The notes beneath the pieces were generated by a model. The model saw only the letters and a program-made list of their open reading frames with translations, made no database searches and was not told the DNA's origin. DNA of 64,000 nt from Demequina litorisediminis (lineage in GTDB: Bacteria; Actinomycetota; Actinomycetes; Actinomycetales; Demequinaceae): the NCBI RefSeq assembly GCF_030161615.1, contig NZ_BSUN01000001.1, forward strand, positions 1,550,001 to 1,614,000, in the 5' to 3' direction. Shown here piece after piece: positions 41,512 to 52,870 of this stretch (within the stretch, counting starts at the first letter, position 1; every line of letters starts with the position of its first letter). Both the position numbers and the translations under genes were made by a program.

Positions 41512-43212
41512 GTGGACAGCGACGTCCTGATCTCAACGACGCAGGGGAGTACCCCGACGGTCGTGGCGATCGACCCCGTGCTCGACGGTGACTGGTGGCG
41601 TACCGCCGTCATCTACCAGGTGTACGTGCGGTCGTTCGCGGACGGCTCCGGCGACGGCACCGGCGACCTGGCCGGAGTGCGATCCCGGCTGCCGTACCTC
41701 GCGCAGGCGGGGGTCGATGCGCTCTGGTTCAACCCGTGGTACCCCAGCCCGCTCGCCGACGGCGGCTACGACGTGGAGGACTACCGCGCCATCCACCCCA
41801 TGTTCGGCTCGCTTGCCGAGGCGGAGGCGCTCATCGGTGAGGCCCGCGCCCTCGGGATCAGGACCATCATCGACGTGGTTCCCAACCACATCAGCCACCA
41901 GCACCCCTGGTTCCAGGAGGCGTTGGCCGCCGGCCCCGGCAGCCCCGAGCGTGAGCGCTTCTGGTTCCACGACGGCAGGGGCGCCCACGGCGAGACGATG
42001 CCCACCGACTGGGTCTCGAGCTTCCAAGGCCCCACCTGGACCCGGGTCACCGAACCCGACGGCACCCCCGGCCAGTGGTACCTCCACCTGTTCACCCCCG
42101 AACAGCCCGACCTCAACTGGAACCACCCCGACGTGCGCTCCGAGCACGAGGACGTCTTGCGTTTCTGGTTCGACCGCGGCGTCGCGGGCGTCCGCATCGA
42201 CTCGGCCGCGCTCCCCATCAAGGACCCCACCCTCCCGCAGGCTCCCGCTCGATCCAGGCCCGGGCGAACACCCGCACGTGGACCGCGACGAGATCCACGA
42301 CATCTACCGCTCGTGGCGGGCCGTCGCGGACTCGTACGAGGAGCCGCGCGTCCTGGTGGGTGAGGTCTGGCTCGAGGACTCCGCGCGCTTCGCGCGCTAC
42401 CTCCGGCCCGATGAGATGCACACCGCCTTCAACTTCGCGCTCATGACCCAGCCATGGAACGCCGCGGCCATGAAGGCCTCCATCACCCGCACGCTCGCCG
42501 AACACGCGCCGGTCGGAGCACCCGCCACCTGGGTGCTGTCCAACCACGACATCACGCGCCCGGTGACCAGGTACGGCCGCGAGGACACCGGCTTCGCCTT
42601 TGAGCGCAAGCGCTTCGGCACCCCCACCGACCTCGACCTCGGCACGCGCCGTGCCCGCGCAGCCGCGCTGCTCACCGCGGCGCTGCCCGGCTCGCTCTAC
42701 GTCTACCAGGGAGATGAGCTCGGGCTGCCGGAGGTCGAGCTTCCCTCGACGCGATCGAGGACCCGATGCACTTCCGTTCGGGTGGAGTTGACCCCGGGCG
42801 TGATGGCTGTCGCGTGCCGCTGCCGTGGACTAAGGACGGCGCGTCCCACGGCTTCGGCGACGGGGACGCGCTGCCATGGCTGCCCCAACCCCATGGGTGG
42901 GGCGACCTCGCGGTGAGCGAGCAGGCCGACCGGCCGGACTCCATGCTCACGCTGTACCGCGCCGCCCTGGCGCGGCGCCGCACCGACCCCGACCTGCGCA
43001 TCGGCCGCCTGCAGTGGGTCGAGGCGGGCGAGCACGTCATCGCCTTCAGGCGAGGCGACCGGCTCTTGTCCCTGACCAACCTCGGCAGCGAGCCCATGGC
43101 GCTGCCCGACCACCACGGCATCGTCCTCTCCAGCACCCCGCTGGTGCACGGGGCGTTGCCATCCGATTGCACCGTCTGGCTCGACGTTGAGCCCGGCGCC
43201 CACAGCGCCTGA
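41512..43212 (+). CDS. GH13 alpha-glucosidase
   Basis: Intracellular oligo-alpha-glucosidase of GH13, 566 residues. The four family regions are present: DVVPNHIS, GVRIDSAA with the Asp nucleophile, VGEVWL with the acid Glu, and LSNHDITR with the stabilising Asp. FRSGGVDPGRDGCRVPLPW is typical of the actinobacterial alpha-glucosidase group. An extra base (AGGCT at 42239-42243) and a missing C near 42735-42740 (VELPLDAIEDP) cancel. The GTG start has GAAGGAG five bases upstream. First gene of the operon with the ABC importer. Confidence 0.92.
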
Positions 43213-43242
43213 GGGCGCACACCAACCCCAAGGAGAATGACA

Positions 43243-44650
43243 ATGATGTCGATCGGCCGCAGGACCGCCGCGGTGGGTGCCACACTCGCCGCGAGCGCCA
43301 TGCTCGTCACCGCCTGCTCTTCGGACGGCGACCCAGACGCCACGCCCACCTCGGGAGGCTCCGCTGAAGCCGCCTCGGGCACCATCGAACTGCGCGTGGC
43401 GACCTTCCCACCCGGCGCGGACGAGGCGGCCTACGAGGCCTTCGCCACGCAGGAGGCGCAATTCGAGGAGGCGAACCCGGACATCGACGTCATTGGCGTC
43501 GAATACGAATGGACTGGCCCCACCTTCGCCGTGCAGGCTCGCGGGAGGAAGCCTCCCCGACGTCTTCACCGTCCCCTTCACCGACTCTAAGACGCTGCTG
43601 GAGAACGGCCAGGCTCATGGACGTGACCGCAGAGGTGGACGCGCTGGGCTACTCCGACAAGTTCAACCCGATCATCCTCGACGGCGTCACCGACGCCGAA
43701 GGCAACATCTTCGGCTTCCCGCGCCAGGCCTACGCCATGGGCCTTCACTACAACCGGGACCTGTTCGAAGAGGCCGGATTGGACCCCGACAACCCGCCCG
43801 CCACCTGGGATGAGGTCCGCGAGGCCGCCAAGGCCATCTCGGATAAGACCGGCAAGGCCGGCTACTCCCAGATGGCGATCAACAACACGGGTGGCTGGCA
43901 GGCTCACCGCACAGACCGTGTCGCGTGGCGGCCGCACCCAGGTCGACAACGGCGACGGCACCTACACGTCGAGCATCAGCAACGCCGGCACCAAGGCCAC
44001 CCTTGAGTTCCTCCACGACGTCAAGTGGGAGGACAACGCGTTCGGCGCCAAGGTGGACCTCGACTGGGGCACCATCAACCAGGAGTTCGCCGCGGGCAAC
44101 CTCGGCATGTTCACGTCCGGCTCCGACGTCTACACCGCTCTGGTGCGTGACTTCGGCATGGACCCCGACCAGTACGGACTGACCGTCATGCCCCTGGAGG
44201 GCGAGGACCCCGGCACGCTCGGCGGCGGCGACATCGCCGTGGTCAGCCCCACCGTCGACGAGACCACCAAGGCTGCCGCCGTGAAGTGGATCGACTGGTA
44301 CTACATGCAGAAGGCTCATGAACGAGGACGCCGCCAAGGCCGATGCGCAGGCGCTCGCGGACTCCGGGCAGGCCGTGGGCACCCCCGTCCTTCCGGTCCT
44401 GTCCCGCGATCTCTACGACGAGTCGCAGCAGTGGATCGCCGAGTTCGTCAACGTGCCCCAGGACCAGATGACCCCGTTCACCGAGAACATCTGGGACCAG
44501 ACCCCCGCGGGTGAGCCCAAGGGCAAGACCCAGGAGATCTACGCGCTGCTCGACCCCGTGGTGCAGGCGGTCCTGACCGACGAGTCGGCGGACATCGACG
44601 CCCTCCTGACCCAGGCCGACCAGGACGCCCAGGCACTGCTCGACCAGTAA
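43243..44650 (+). CDS. Sugar ABC transporter substrate-binding lipoprotein (alpha-glucoside locus)
   Basis: 467 residues after correction. Lipobox LVTAC ends the signal peptide. LRVATFPPGADEAAYEAF and the SLPDVFTVPFTDSKTLLENG ligand-lobe segment fit family-1 sugar binders. Four lesions: AGGCT at 43535-43539, 43611-43615, 43900-43904 and 44312-44316. ATG at 43243 is eight bases after AGGAG; the ATG six bases earlier is too close. Likely ligand: maltose, trehalose or related alpha-glucosides, from the GH13 neighbour. Confidence 0.9.
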
Positions 44651-44714
44651 CGCCGCACGGACGGCCGGGGCGCACCCTCGCCCCGGCCGTCCGAGCCTCA
44701 CCTCAAGGAGTGGC

Positions 44715-45649
44715 ATGACCACCACGCAGGCACCCGCCGCGACGGCGCGACGGCGCCGCACCCCGCGCACCTGGGTCAAGGGCGGAGGGCTGACGGCCCT
44801 CGCCTTCGCGCTGCCGATGATCCTCATCTTCACCGTGTTCAGCCTGGGGGCCCATCGTGCGGTCCGTCGTCATGAGCCTTCCAGAAGACCAACCTTCTCC
44901 AGCCCGCGGAGTTCGTGGGCTTCGACAACTTCATCGCCGTCCTGAACGACCCCCTGCTCGGCACCGCGGTACTCAACACGATCTACTTCGCGGTGCTCGC
45001 GCTCGTCATGGGCTTCCCGATCCCGATCCTCATGGCCGTCCTCATGAGCGAGGTGCGGCGCGGCAAGGGGATCTACTCCGCCCTCGCCTACCTGCCCGTG
45101 GTGGTGCCGCCCGTCGTCGCGGTGCTGCTGTGGAAGGTGTTCTACGACGCCTCGCCCAACGGTGTGTTCAACACCGTGCTGGGGTGGGTGGGCATCGGCC
45201 CTCAGCCGTGGCTCCAGAGCCAGGCCCAGGCCATGCCGTCACTCGTCATCGAGGCCACCTGGGCCGCCGCGGGCGGCTCGATCATCATCTATCTCGCGGC
45301 GCTCCTCGCCGTCCCCCGGAGCTCTACGACGCGGCGGAGGTCGACGGCGCCAGCATCTGGCGCAAGGCCTGGCACGTGACGCTGCCGCAGGCGCGGAGTG
45401 ATCTTCGTGATGCTGATCCTGCAGATTCTCGCCACCGCGCAGATCTTCCTTGAGCCCTTCCTCTTCACCGGCGGTGGACCCGTCAACTCCACCACCACGG
45501 TGCTGCTGCTCATCTACCGCTATGCCTTCCAGAACTCGCTCGGCGGCAACTACGGCATGGCCACGGCGCTGTCCGTGATGCTCGCCATCTTCCTTGCGCT
45601 GCTGTCCTGGATCTACTTCCGCCTCACCGCCCGTTGGAGCACCTCATGA
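44715..45649 (+). CDS. Sugar ABC transporter permease (MalF type, alpha-glucoside locus)
   Basis: 311 residues after correction. Membrane subunit with EAA loop LYDAAEVDGASIWRKAWHVTLPQ. It has the densest damage: AGCCT at 44841-44845 (restoring FSWGPIVRSVVMS) and 44875-44879 (MSFQKTN), one missing C near 45312-45316 (AVPPELYDAA), and a likely two-base loss at an AGCT near 45390-45396 (LPQLRGVIFVML). Correction of all four gives one uninterrupted MalF-type protein. Confidence 0.88.
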
Positions 45650-46651
45650 CCACCGAAACGACTACCCCTGCGGCGCAGCGCGCCGCCACGGCGGCACTCG
45701 CAGGAGGCGTCGACACGCGGCGCTCGCGGCCACTGCGGTGGCGCAAGCGTCGCGGCCCGATGATCGAGGACTCGCGCGGCATCGTGTCCGATGCGGACCT
45801 CCGCCAGCCGCGCGTGCGTCGCGGGATGCGAGTGGTGCACGTGTTCCTGTCCGTGACGCTGGTGCTCGCGGGGCTCGGACCCCTGCTCTGGCTCGCCAAG
45901 GCGGCCGTGACCCCCACCCAGGACACGCTGCGGGAGCCGTTCGCGCTGTGGCCGAACGGCATCGACTGGGCGAACCTCTCGACCGCGTGGAATGACATCC
46001 ACATCGACCAGTACTTCTTCAACACGGTCGTCATCGCGTTGGGCGCGTGGGTGTTCCAGATGCTGGTGGCCACCACCGGTGCCTACACGCTGTCCATCCT
46101 CAAGCCTCGCTACCACCGCGTGCTGGGTTCGCTGGTGCTCGCGACCCTGTTCATCCCGTCGGTCGTGCTGCTGGTGCCGCTCTACCTCACCGTGGTGAGC
46201 CCACCGTTCCTGGGGCGCGACTACTCGCTCTTGAACAACTATCTTGCGGTGTGGCTGCCGATGGCGGCGAACGCCTTCAACATCCTGTTGGTCAAGCGAT
46301 TCTTCGACAATCTGCCGCGCGAGGTGATCGAGGCCGCGCAGACCGATGGCGCGGGCCCCTTCCGCTTGTTCTGGTCGATCGTGTTGCCGATGTCGAAGCC
46401 GATCCTCGGCGTGGTGTCCGTCTTCGCGGTCATCGCGGCGTGGAGGGACTTCCTCTGGCCGCTCCTGGTCCTGCCCGATCCGGCGGTCCAGCCGTTGTCT
46501 GTCCGCCTGCCGGCCGTGCAGTCCCAGACGGAGGCTCGATGTGTTCTTGGCGGCGCTCGCGATCGCGACCATCATCCCCGTGGTCATGTTCCTGGCGTTC
46601 CAGCGGGTGTTCCTGCGCTCGGCGGGCCTGGGAGGTGCCGTCAAGGGGTGA
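45646..46651 (+). CDS. Sugar ABC transporter permease (MalG type, alpha-glucoside locus)
   Basis: 334 residues after correction. Long basic cytosolic N-terminus (RRSRPLRWRKRRG) before the first helix; EAA loop EVIEAAQTDGAGPFRLFWSIVLP. One lesion, AGGCT at 46532-46536, follows QSQTE. ATG overlaps the MalF stop. No ATPase in the operon, so a shared MsiK-type ATPase is expected elsewhere. Confidence 0.92.
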
Positions 46652-46693
46652 CGAGGCTGCCGTCCCATGGCGCGGGTCCCGCCCATGGTGCGG

Positions 46694-46737
46694 CTCCCGT
46701 CCCAACGGGAGGCAAAGCCCAGCCCAGGGTGTTTTTT
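46694..46737 (+). terminator. Possible terminator of the alpha-glucoside operon
   Basis: CTCCCGT-CCCA-ACGGGAG hairpin about 20 bases before a run of six T. The distance to the T-run is longer than in a classical terminator. Confidence 0.4.
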
Positions 46738-46869
46738 ACCGGCTGGTAGGGAATAGACTGCTGGTGTCGGAGTTGCATACGAGTGGCGCCCAATCCGGAG
46801 CCTGCCTTCGCAGACTGCCCCGACGCCGCCACCGCAGAAACCCTCCTAGCCTGGAAAGTACCTCCCGCT

Positions 46870-48152
46870 GTGTCTTCCGACATCCACGCCAGCAACGCTG
46901 TCCCTCCCACGATTCCCGTCGACGCCACCGTCGCGCAGAGCCTCGGCCAGACGCTCACGCGCCGCGAGAAGCCTGAAGTACATCCTCATCCTCGGTGCCC
47001 TGGTGGCGCTCGGCCCGTTCACGGTGGACCTGTACCTGCCCGCCTTCCCTGAGGTCGCGGCCGAGCTCCAGGCGAACGACTCGGCGATCCAGTTGACCCT
47101 GACGGCGACGATGGTGGGATTCGCGCTCGGTCAGGCTCGTGGTGGGCCCCCTGTCCGACGCACTCGGCCGTCGCAAGCCTCTGCTGATCGCCACGGCGAT
47201 CCACATCGGCGCGTCCATCGCCGTCGCGTTCGCCCCCACGGTCGAACTCGTGATGGCCGGTCGCGTGCTGCAGGGCATCGGCGCCGCGGGTGCCGGAGTG
47301 GTGGCCATGGCCATGGTGCGTGACCTGTTCGCCGGCCAGCGTCTCATCCGCATGCTCGCGCATATGGCGCTGGTGAGCGGACTCGCGCCCGTTGTCGCTC
47401 CCGTGATCGGCTCGCGGCTCCTTGCCATCATGCCGTGGCGAGGCATCTTCTACGTGCTCGCCGCCTACGGACTCGCGATGATCATCGTCGCCGCGTTCCT
47501 GATGGTGGAGACGATGCCCGCGCAGAAGCGCGGAAAGTTCGAGGCCGCCACTGTGGCGCGCCGCTACGGTCACCTGTTCCGCGACCGCGCCTTCGTGGGC
47601 ATCGCGCTCGTCGGTGCGATGTCCTTCACCGCGCTGTTCTCCTACCTCTCCGCGTCGTCGTTCGTCCTCCAGGACATCTTCGGCCTGAGCGCGCAGCAGT
47701 ACGGACTCGTGTTCGCCATGAACTCCATCGGCCTCGTGCTGTGCAACCAGACCTCGGCACGCCTCATGCGGGTGCTGCCTCCCCGCACGGTCACTACCGC
47801 TGGACTGGCGGTGCAGACGCTTGGCGCGTTCGCACTGCTCGCCTCCGGAATGGCCGATGCCGGCATCGGCTGGGTCCTCGTATCCCTGTTCTTCGTGGTG
47901 GCACCGCTCGGCCTCATCATGCCGACGGTGCAGGTGACGGCTCTCGCCGGTCACCCCGAGGAGGCGGGCACTGCCGCGTCGCTCATCGGTGCCCTCAACA
48001 TGGGCGTCGCCGGTTTGGCCACGCCGTTGATCGGCTTGGGCGGCATCTCGGTGACGTCGATGGCGGTCGTGGCCGTGGGTGCGATGCTCCTCGCGCAGGC
48101 GGCCTTCTGGCTGATCGTGTTCCCCCGCGCGTCGACCGAGGTCGTCAAGTAA
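46870..48152 (+). CDS. MFS multidrug transporter, Bcr/CflA family
   Basis: About 426 residues and 12 helices after correction. The family N-terminus FTVDLYLPAFPEVAAEL (with the D and P of helix 1) and motif A, GPLSDALGRRKPLL, are clear; RVLQGIGAAGAGVVAMAMVRDLF is motif-C-like. Proton-driven drug or sulfonamide-type efflux is the family role. Lesions: AGCCT at 46970-46974 and AGGCT at 47133-47137; an intact AGCT lies in VAAELQA. The GTG start is uncertain: an upstream GTG at 46783 is possible, but an AGCCT between them may hide another lesion. Confidence 0.87.
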
Positions 48153-48183
48153 TTCGCTGCCGCCTGCCCCTAGGGTGGGCGGC

Positions 48184-48787
48184 ATGACGAGCATCGGCAT
48201 CCTGGTCTACGACGGCTTCGACCTCATCGACGCCGGCGGACCCTACGAGGTCTTCCTGACGGCCGCACGCCTCCAGCGGCGTGCCGGCGAGGCGCCGGGC
48301 TTCGACGTCACGATGGTGAGCCCCGGCGGGGCCGACGTGGTGGCATTCGGCGGCATGACGCTCACCTCGCTTGTGTCCCCCGAGGATGCGGGCCCGTTTG
48401 ATGTGGTGGTGGTGCCGGGCACGGTCGACGTAGGCTGCCGCGACTGCCGACACCGGCCTTGCGTCTGCGGTGGAGGCGCTCGTCGAGGGAGCGGGCGTCA
48501 CGACGGCGGTCTGCACCGGCTCGTTCCTGTTGGCGAGGGCGGGCGTGCTCGACGGCCTACCCGCCACGACGCATTGGGAGGACGTGGCGGACCTCGCCCG
48601 CGAGCGGGTGGCCGATGCGGTGGCAGGCGTGCGCTGGGTGGACACCGGGTCGGTGGTCACCAGCGGTGGCCTCACCTCAGGGATCCACATGGCGCTGCAT
48701 GTGGTGGCGCGTGTGGCGGGCGAGGACCTCGCGCACGCGACCGCGCGTCGCCTCGACATGGACTGGAGCGCCACGCCCGAGCGGTGA
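48184..48787 (+). CDS. DJ-1/PfpI family protein
   Basis: 200 residues after correction. The nucleophile elbow is TTAVCTGSFLLARAG, and the early Glu of the family lies in AGGPYEVFLTA. The GHMHxSGGxxSGI-like end (SVVTSGGLTSGIHMALHVV) matches the GATase1/AraC-partner branch, here without a regulator domain. The reaction is unknown; isonitrile hydratases belong to this branch. One lesion, AGGCT at 48432-48436, inside an Ala-rich stretch. Start ATG after AGGGTGGG. Confidence 0.85.
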
Positions 48788-48797
48788 GCGCTCGAGC

Positions 48798-51700
48798 CTA
48801 CCGCGTAATAGTGACGGCGATGGTACCGATGAGGAAGTCGTCGCCCGCTGAGGTGACCTTCAACTGGTGAATTCCACTGGTCGCGATGGTTTGGTCTCGA
48901 ACGGCTTCGCATCGGTCCCGAAAGTGTTGGCATATGCCGAACCGAACGCGTGTGAGTCGCCCGCATTCTCTGACGCACCTTGTCCGGACTGCCGCTTGGG
49001 CGTAAAGGCGTCTCCATCGAAACTGATGCGGTCGCCAGCGAGACTCCTGTCGGTCTCGAATGCGGTCCACTCAGAACGACGTCGGATTGCTCCGGGAGCG
49101 CCACCTGACGAGTCACCGGTGCGTCGGAGGACACCCAGTGCGGGCCTTCGAGGAGCGTGACCATTGACTCGCCGGAGAGAGACGGGTTCTCGTAGACGAT
49201 GGTCAAGGTGAACCCTGCGTAGAGGTTGCGTCCCCAGCCCAACAGCGGGTCGGCGTAGGCGATGTCCGCGAGGGAATACTGTCCTGCACCGGCGGCTGCT
49301 ACGACGTGCGTGACGTCGGCGCGCGCAAGGTAATAGGTCCACACTCCGTCGGTGACCGAATCAACGGAGTCCGCCTCGACGGTGATGTCGTCACCGTCCG
49401 GCGTGCCGAGTGTCGCACCATCGCGGTCGGCGGTCCACTTGTCGAGCAGGCCCCGATTCGCTGACCACTCAAGAGTGGCGCTCTTGACCACCACGCCCTC
49501 GGGGAGGCTCACGGTGGTCGAACCGGAAATCGAGGTGCCACCGGCTTCGTTGAGCGGGACCATCGAGTAGTCATTGTTGTTGGAATCGAACTGGCCCGTG
49601 CCGGTGGTGAATCCTGATTGGCGCGCCTCAGTGCAGCCGCTGCTTCGCGTGTCGCAACTCATGAGCGGCGCGCCGAACTGCGCTGCGGCGAGCCTTTCCA
49701 TAGCCCGAATAGCCATACTCCACGTCGTCCGTGGTCTCCGCCGCGAGGCCGGTCGCCACGCTGTAGGTCACGTGCTGGTCGCCTGCGTCGACGGTGAACG
49801 TGGTGGTGGCGCCGTCGTTGAGCGTCCCTGACGTCACTGTCACGTCGAGGTCCAGCCCGGCACCGGCTCCGGCGCCCACGCTGGCGGTGTCGCAGGTCAA
49901 GACCCGTGCATCGGTGGACAGAGCGCAGAGCCAGCCATCGAGCGCGAAGGGTTCCGCGCTGCTCGGTGCTAGGCGAATCGCGAGGGCGTCCGCGGCTGGT
50001 GAGGCGAAGCGCGCTGCGGAGCCCGCTGAGGTAAACGCGAGGCCCTCGGGAAGGGCGATCGTCGCGGTGACGTCCTCGGCATCCGCATCGCCCGCGTTGA
50101 GGATGTCCATCGCGACAGTGGGGTTGGTGCGCGCCACGGTGAGGTAGTTGAGCGGCGACCTCGCGATGGACAATGCGACGTGCGAGTGCCGCCGGTCGAA
50201 CCGCCATCGTCGGTCGAGCCACCGTCGTCCGTGGAGCCACCACCGTCAGTGGAGCCACCGTCGTCCGTGGAGCCACCGTCGGTCGAGCCACCGTCGTCCG
50301 TCGAGCCACCATCGTCCGTGGAGCCGCCATCGTCGGTCGAGCCACCGTCGTCGGTCGAACCACCATCGTCCGTCGAACCACCACCGTCCGTGGAGCCGCC
50401 ATCGGTCGAGCCACCGTCGTCGGTCGAGCCACCATCGTCCGTCGAACCACCACCGTCAGTGGAGCCACCGTCGTCCGTGGAGCCACCGTCGTCCGTGGAG
50501 CCGCCATCGTCGGTCGAACCGGAGCCTTCGCCGTCATTGACCTGTGCACGCGGCGGAACATTGACGGACCCGGGTGAGCCGAACGGCACGCTCCCGCCGA
50601 ACGCCCCAGCCGTGGCATCGTCCGCAGCGCCACTCAACGACGGGGCAGAGTCATCGGCGGCATCGTCCGGCGCGGCCGAAGGCTCCACGCCGGAACCGAC
50701 GGCACCAGACTCGTCTCCAGGGGTCACCCCGGCCGAGCGGTCCGTGCCGCCATGCGAGGCATCATCGTCGCCACCGGGCAGCAGCGCCCCCAGGAAGCCG
50801 GCGCCATTGATCGCCAGCGCGAGGGCGCCTACGGCTGCCGCGGCGGGAAGCGCCACCTTCGTCAGGGCACCCACCACACCGAGAGTGCCAAGGCCGCCGA
50901 GGAAGCCCGAGCTCGCCGCACCGCCGGCCGCTCCGCCACCGGCGCCGGCAGCGCCGCCCGCGGCGCTACCGCCGGCCGAGGTCGCACCGGCGCCACCGGG
51001 GCCGTAGTAGCCGCCAATCGGAAGGCCGCCCTCGAGAGCGCCCACCCCAAGAATGCCCATGAACAGCGGCGCCACCACCGCACGCAGGCCCCGGTTGACG
51101 TCCTCAAGTTCCGCCACGAGGGCGCTACAGCGCTGGCACTCGCGTACATGGCCGTCGATGCGCCCGTGCTCGCGCTTGGACAGGCCGCCACGCACATACG
51201 CACCGAGTTGGGTGTTGGCCTCGAGGCAACTGACCTCTACCGAGGTGCTGAGGTGCTGCTGGAGGTACGCCTGGCGCAGGGCCTCGCGGGCCCTGTAGGC
51301 CAAGGCCGCCACGCCGTTCGCGCTGAGGCCCAGGAGCGGAGCAATCTCCTTGGGGCTCTTCTTCTCGACCTCGGTGTACCAGAGCACCGCCTGCCAACGC
51401 TCGGGGAGGGAACGGTAGGCATCGGCCACCATGGACTGCTCGAACCCGGCGAGAGCGGGCTCGTCCGAGGCGGCCTCATAGCCAAGCGCCGCCTCGTAGT
51501 GGCCCATGTCATCGCGGGGGCGCGTGCGCTTGCCCTTCTCGATGAGGTCCATGCCCGTGCGGCGCACAATCGTGAAGAGATATGCGCGAAAGGCCAGGTC
51601 AGGGCCGTCGCCGCGCTGCAACGCGCGCAGCACGCGGGAGAAGGCCTCGGAGACCACGTCATCCACGTCAGAAGGGGAGTTGGTGTACTGCGCCGCGACC

Positions 51701-51829
51701 CTGCGCGCCGCGTCATGGTGGCGCTCGTAGAGCACCCCAAAGGCCGCCGCATCCCCAGCGCGAACGCCGGCGATGAGCCTCAGGATCGCTGGACGTCTCC
51801 GTCCACAGCGCGATCGCCTCGGCGCTCAT
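48798..51829 (-). CDS. Membrane-anchored sigma factor fused to anti-sigma-like and extracellular domains
   Basis: About 1010 residues after correction. Order: sigma region 2 (residues 18-95, DVDDVVSEAFSRVLRAL), region 4 (140-195, SPKEIAPLLGLSANGVAALA), an anti-sigma-like zinc motif (HVRECQRC near 240), Gly/Ala linker, one membrane helix near 326-352, an acidic linker with Ser-Thr-Asp-Asp-Gly-Gly repeats (430-546), then two or more extracellular beta-type domains (ADVTHVVAAAGAGQYSLADI, GFTLTIVYENP). Lesions: AGCCT at 51776-51780 and 49691-49695; lost bases at 50185-50187 (AGT) and 49069-49071 (ACT), both AGCT sites; and a short A-run at 48890-48892. The composite length then divides by three. 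It could sense a surface signal and release or retain its own sigma domain; that is inference. Confidence 0.8.
50190..50540. repeat. Coding tandem repeats (Ser-Thr-Asp-Asp-Gly-Gly)
   Basis: Roughly twenty tandem 15- or 18-base units encode an acidic spacer in the sigma-factor fusion. Units vary between STDDGG, STDGGG and STDGG. Such tracts are prone to length change, so the assembled copy number is uncertain. Confidence 0.85.
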
Positions 51830-52001
51830 GTTCCCTCAGGTCTCCCCACCCATGGTGACAATCGCCACCTATCGTGTCGTTGACCACTGGTCAAAATCAA
51901 GACTCAAGGTGACGGATTCGTCACATTCTGCCCGAAGCGCGTGCAAAAAACTTCCTCGAAAACTCGCGTCATAGGTCCGGAGGCCATCCCTCTCATGGGG
52001 T

Positions 52002-52769
52002 ATGACGGACATCGGAACCCACAGGGCACCCACCGCGGCCCTGCTGCGCTCGTGGCACTCCACGAGCGTGCAGAGCGTGTGGCGCCGCCCGGGGGACTGG
52101 TACACGCCCGCCGCCGAGGCCCTCGCCGAGGCACTCGAAGCCCGTCTCGACACCGCCCCCGCCGCCTACCGGCTGGGCCAGGCTCGCTCGTCGGCCGGCG
52201 TCGGTATCACCGAGGCGATCGACGATATGGCGGTGTTGTTCAAGGCGGCAGGCTTCGCGTCGGCGCCGATCCGTTCCGTCCGCGCACTGTGCGAAGGATG
52301 GACCGAGGGCGCGACCGTGGTCGCCGCTCAGCCTCCCGTCGTCGACGCCGAATCGGGCCTGGGAACGGTCGACTATCTCAAGCAGCGCCTGGCGGAGGTG
52401 TACGGCACCGCACAACGTCGCGGCGAGCGGGTCCCTGCCACGCATGCGCTCGTGATGGTCGACGTCTCCGTCGACAGCGCGGACCCGTGGCAGCGGATGG
52501 CGCGCAACGCGACCATCGGCGAGGCACTGCGCACCGCCTACGGCGACGGGCACCCCATCGCCCGCCTGGGCGACGGCCTCTACGGCGTGCTCATTGTCCG
52601 CGACGAGTCGCTGGGCGAGTCGCTCGCCATGCTGCGCGACCACATCGTCCTACGGTCGGCATCGGCCCAGGTAGGAAACCTCACCCGTCAGCCCGCCCGC
52701 CTCTGGGTCGAGCCGCTGCCGGAGACCCACGCGTACGCCAGCCAGTTGGTGGATTCCCTTCAGCGCTAG
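52002..52769 (+). CDS. Unassigned protein with possible degenerate GGDEF domain
   Basis: 255 residues, no signal peptide or membrane helix. The C-terminal half (about 120-215) resembles a worn-out diguanylate-cyclase fold: VDYLKQRLAEVYGTAQRRG, ALVMVDVSVDS, then IARLGDGLYGVLIVRD where GGDEF would be. The catalytic residues are absent, so c-di-GMP synthesis is unlikely. The N-terminal half is unrecognised. It is divergent from the sigma-factor fusion across 170 bases, and both may share control. An in-frame AGGCT (GQARSS) here appears natural. Assignment is tentative. Confidence 0.5.
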   Translation: MTDIGTHRAPTAALLRSWHSTSVQSVWRRPGDWYTPAAEALAEALEARLDTAPAAYRLGQARSSAGVGITEAIDDMAVLFKAAGFASAPIRSVRALCEGWTEGATVVAAQPPVVDAESGLGTVDYLKQRLAEVYGTAQRRGERVPATHALVMVDVSVDSADPWQRMARNATIGEALRTAYGDGHPIARLGDGLYGVLIVRDESLGESLAMLRDHIVLRSASAQVGNLTRQPARLWVEPLPETHAYASQLVDSLQR

Positions 52770-52784
52770 GCGAGTTGGGGGCAG

Positions 52785-52819
52785 TGGCCCGGTACCGAGC
52801 CGAGGGCGGTACCGGGCCA
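52785..52819. terminator. Perfect hairpin between convergent genes
   Basis: TGGCCCGGTACCG and CGGTACCGGGCCA, 13-base perfect arms with a nine-base loop, between the GGDEF-like gene and convergent hspR. Confidence 0.7.
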
Positions 52820-52870
52820 TCGCTCTGTCTGGGCCGGGTGCGTCTCTTTTCGTGAGGCCGATGCGCCGGC

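Noticed and set aside
42766..43212. A separate gene for the C-terminal part of the GH13 enzyme
   Set aside because: It begins mid-domain with the conserved FRSGG…GRDGCRVPLPW region; a single lost base explains the split.
50190..50540. Short regular repeats suggestive of a CRISPR array
   Set aside because: Units are contiguous coding repeats without spacers and keep the frame of a Ser-Thr-Asp-Gly stalk.
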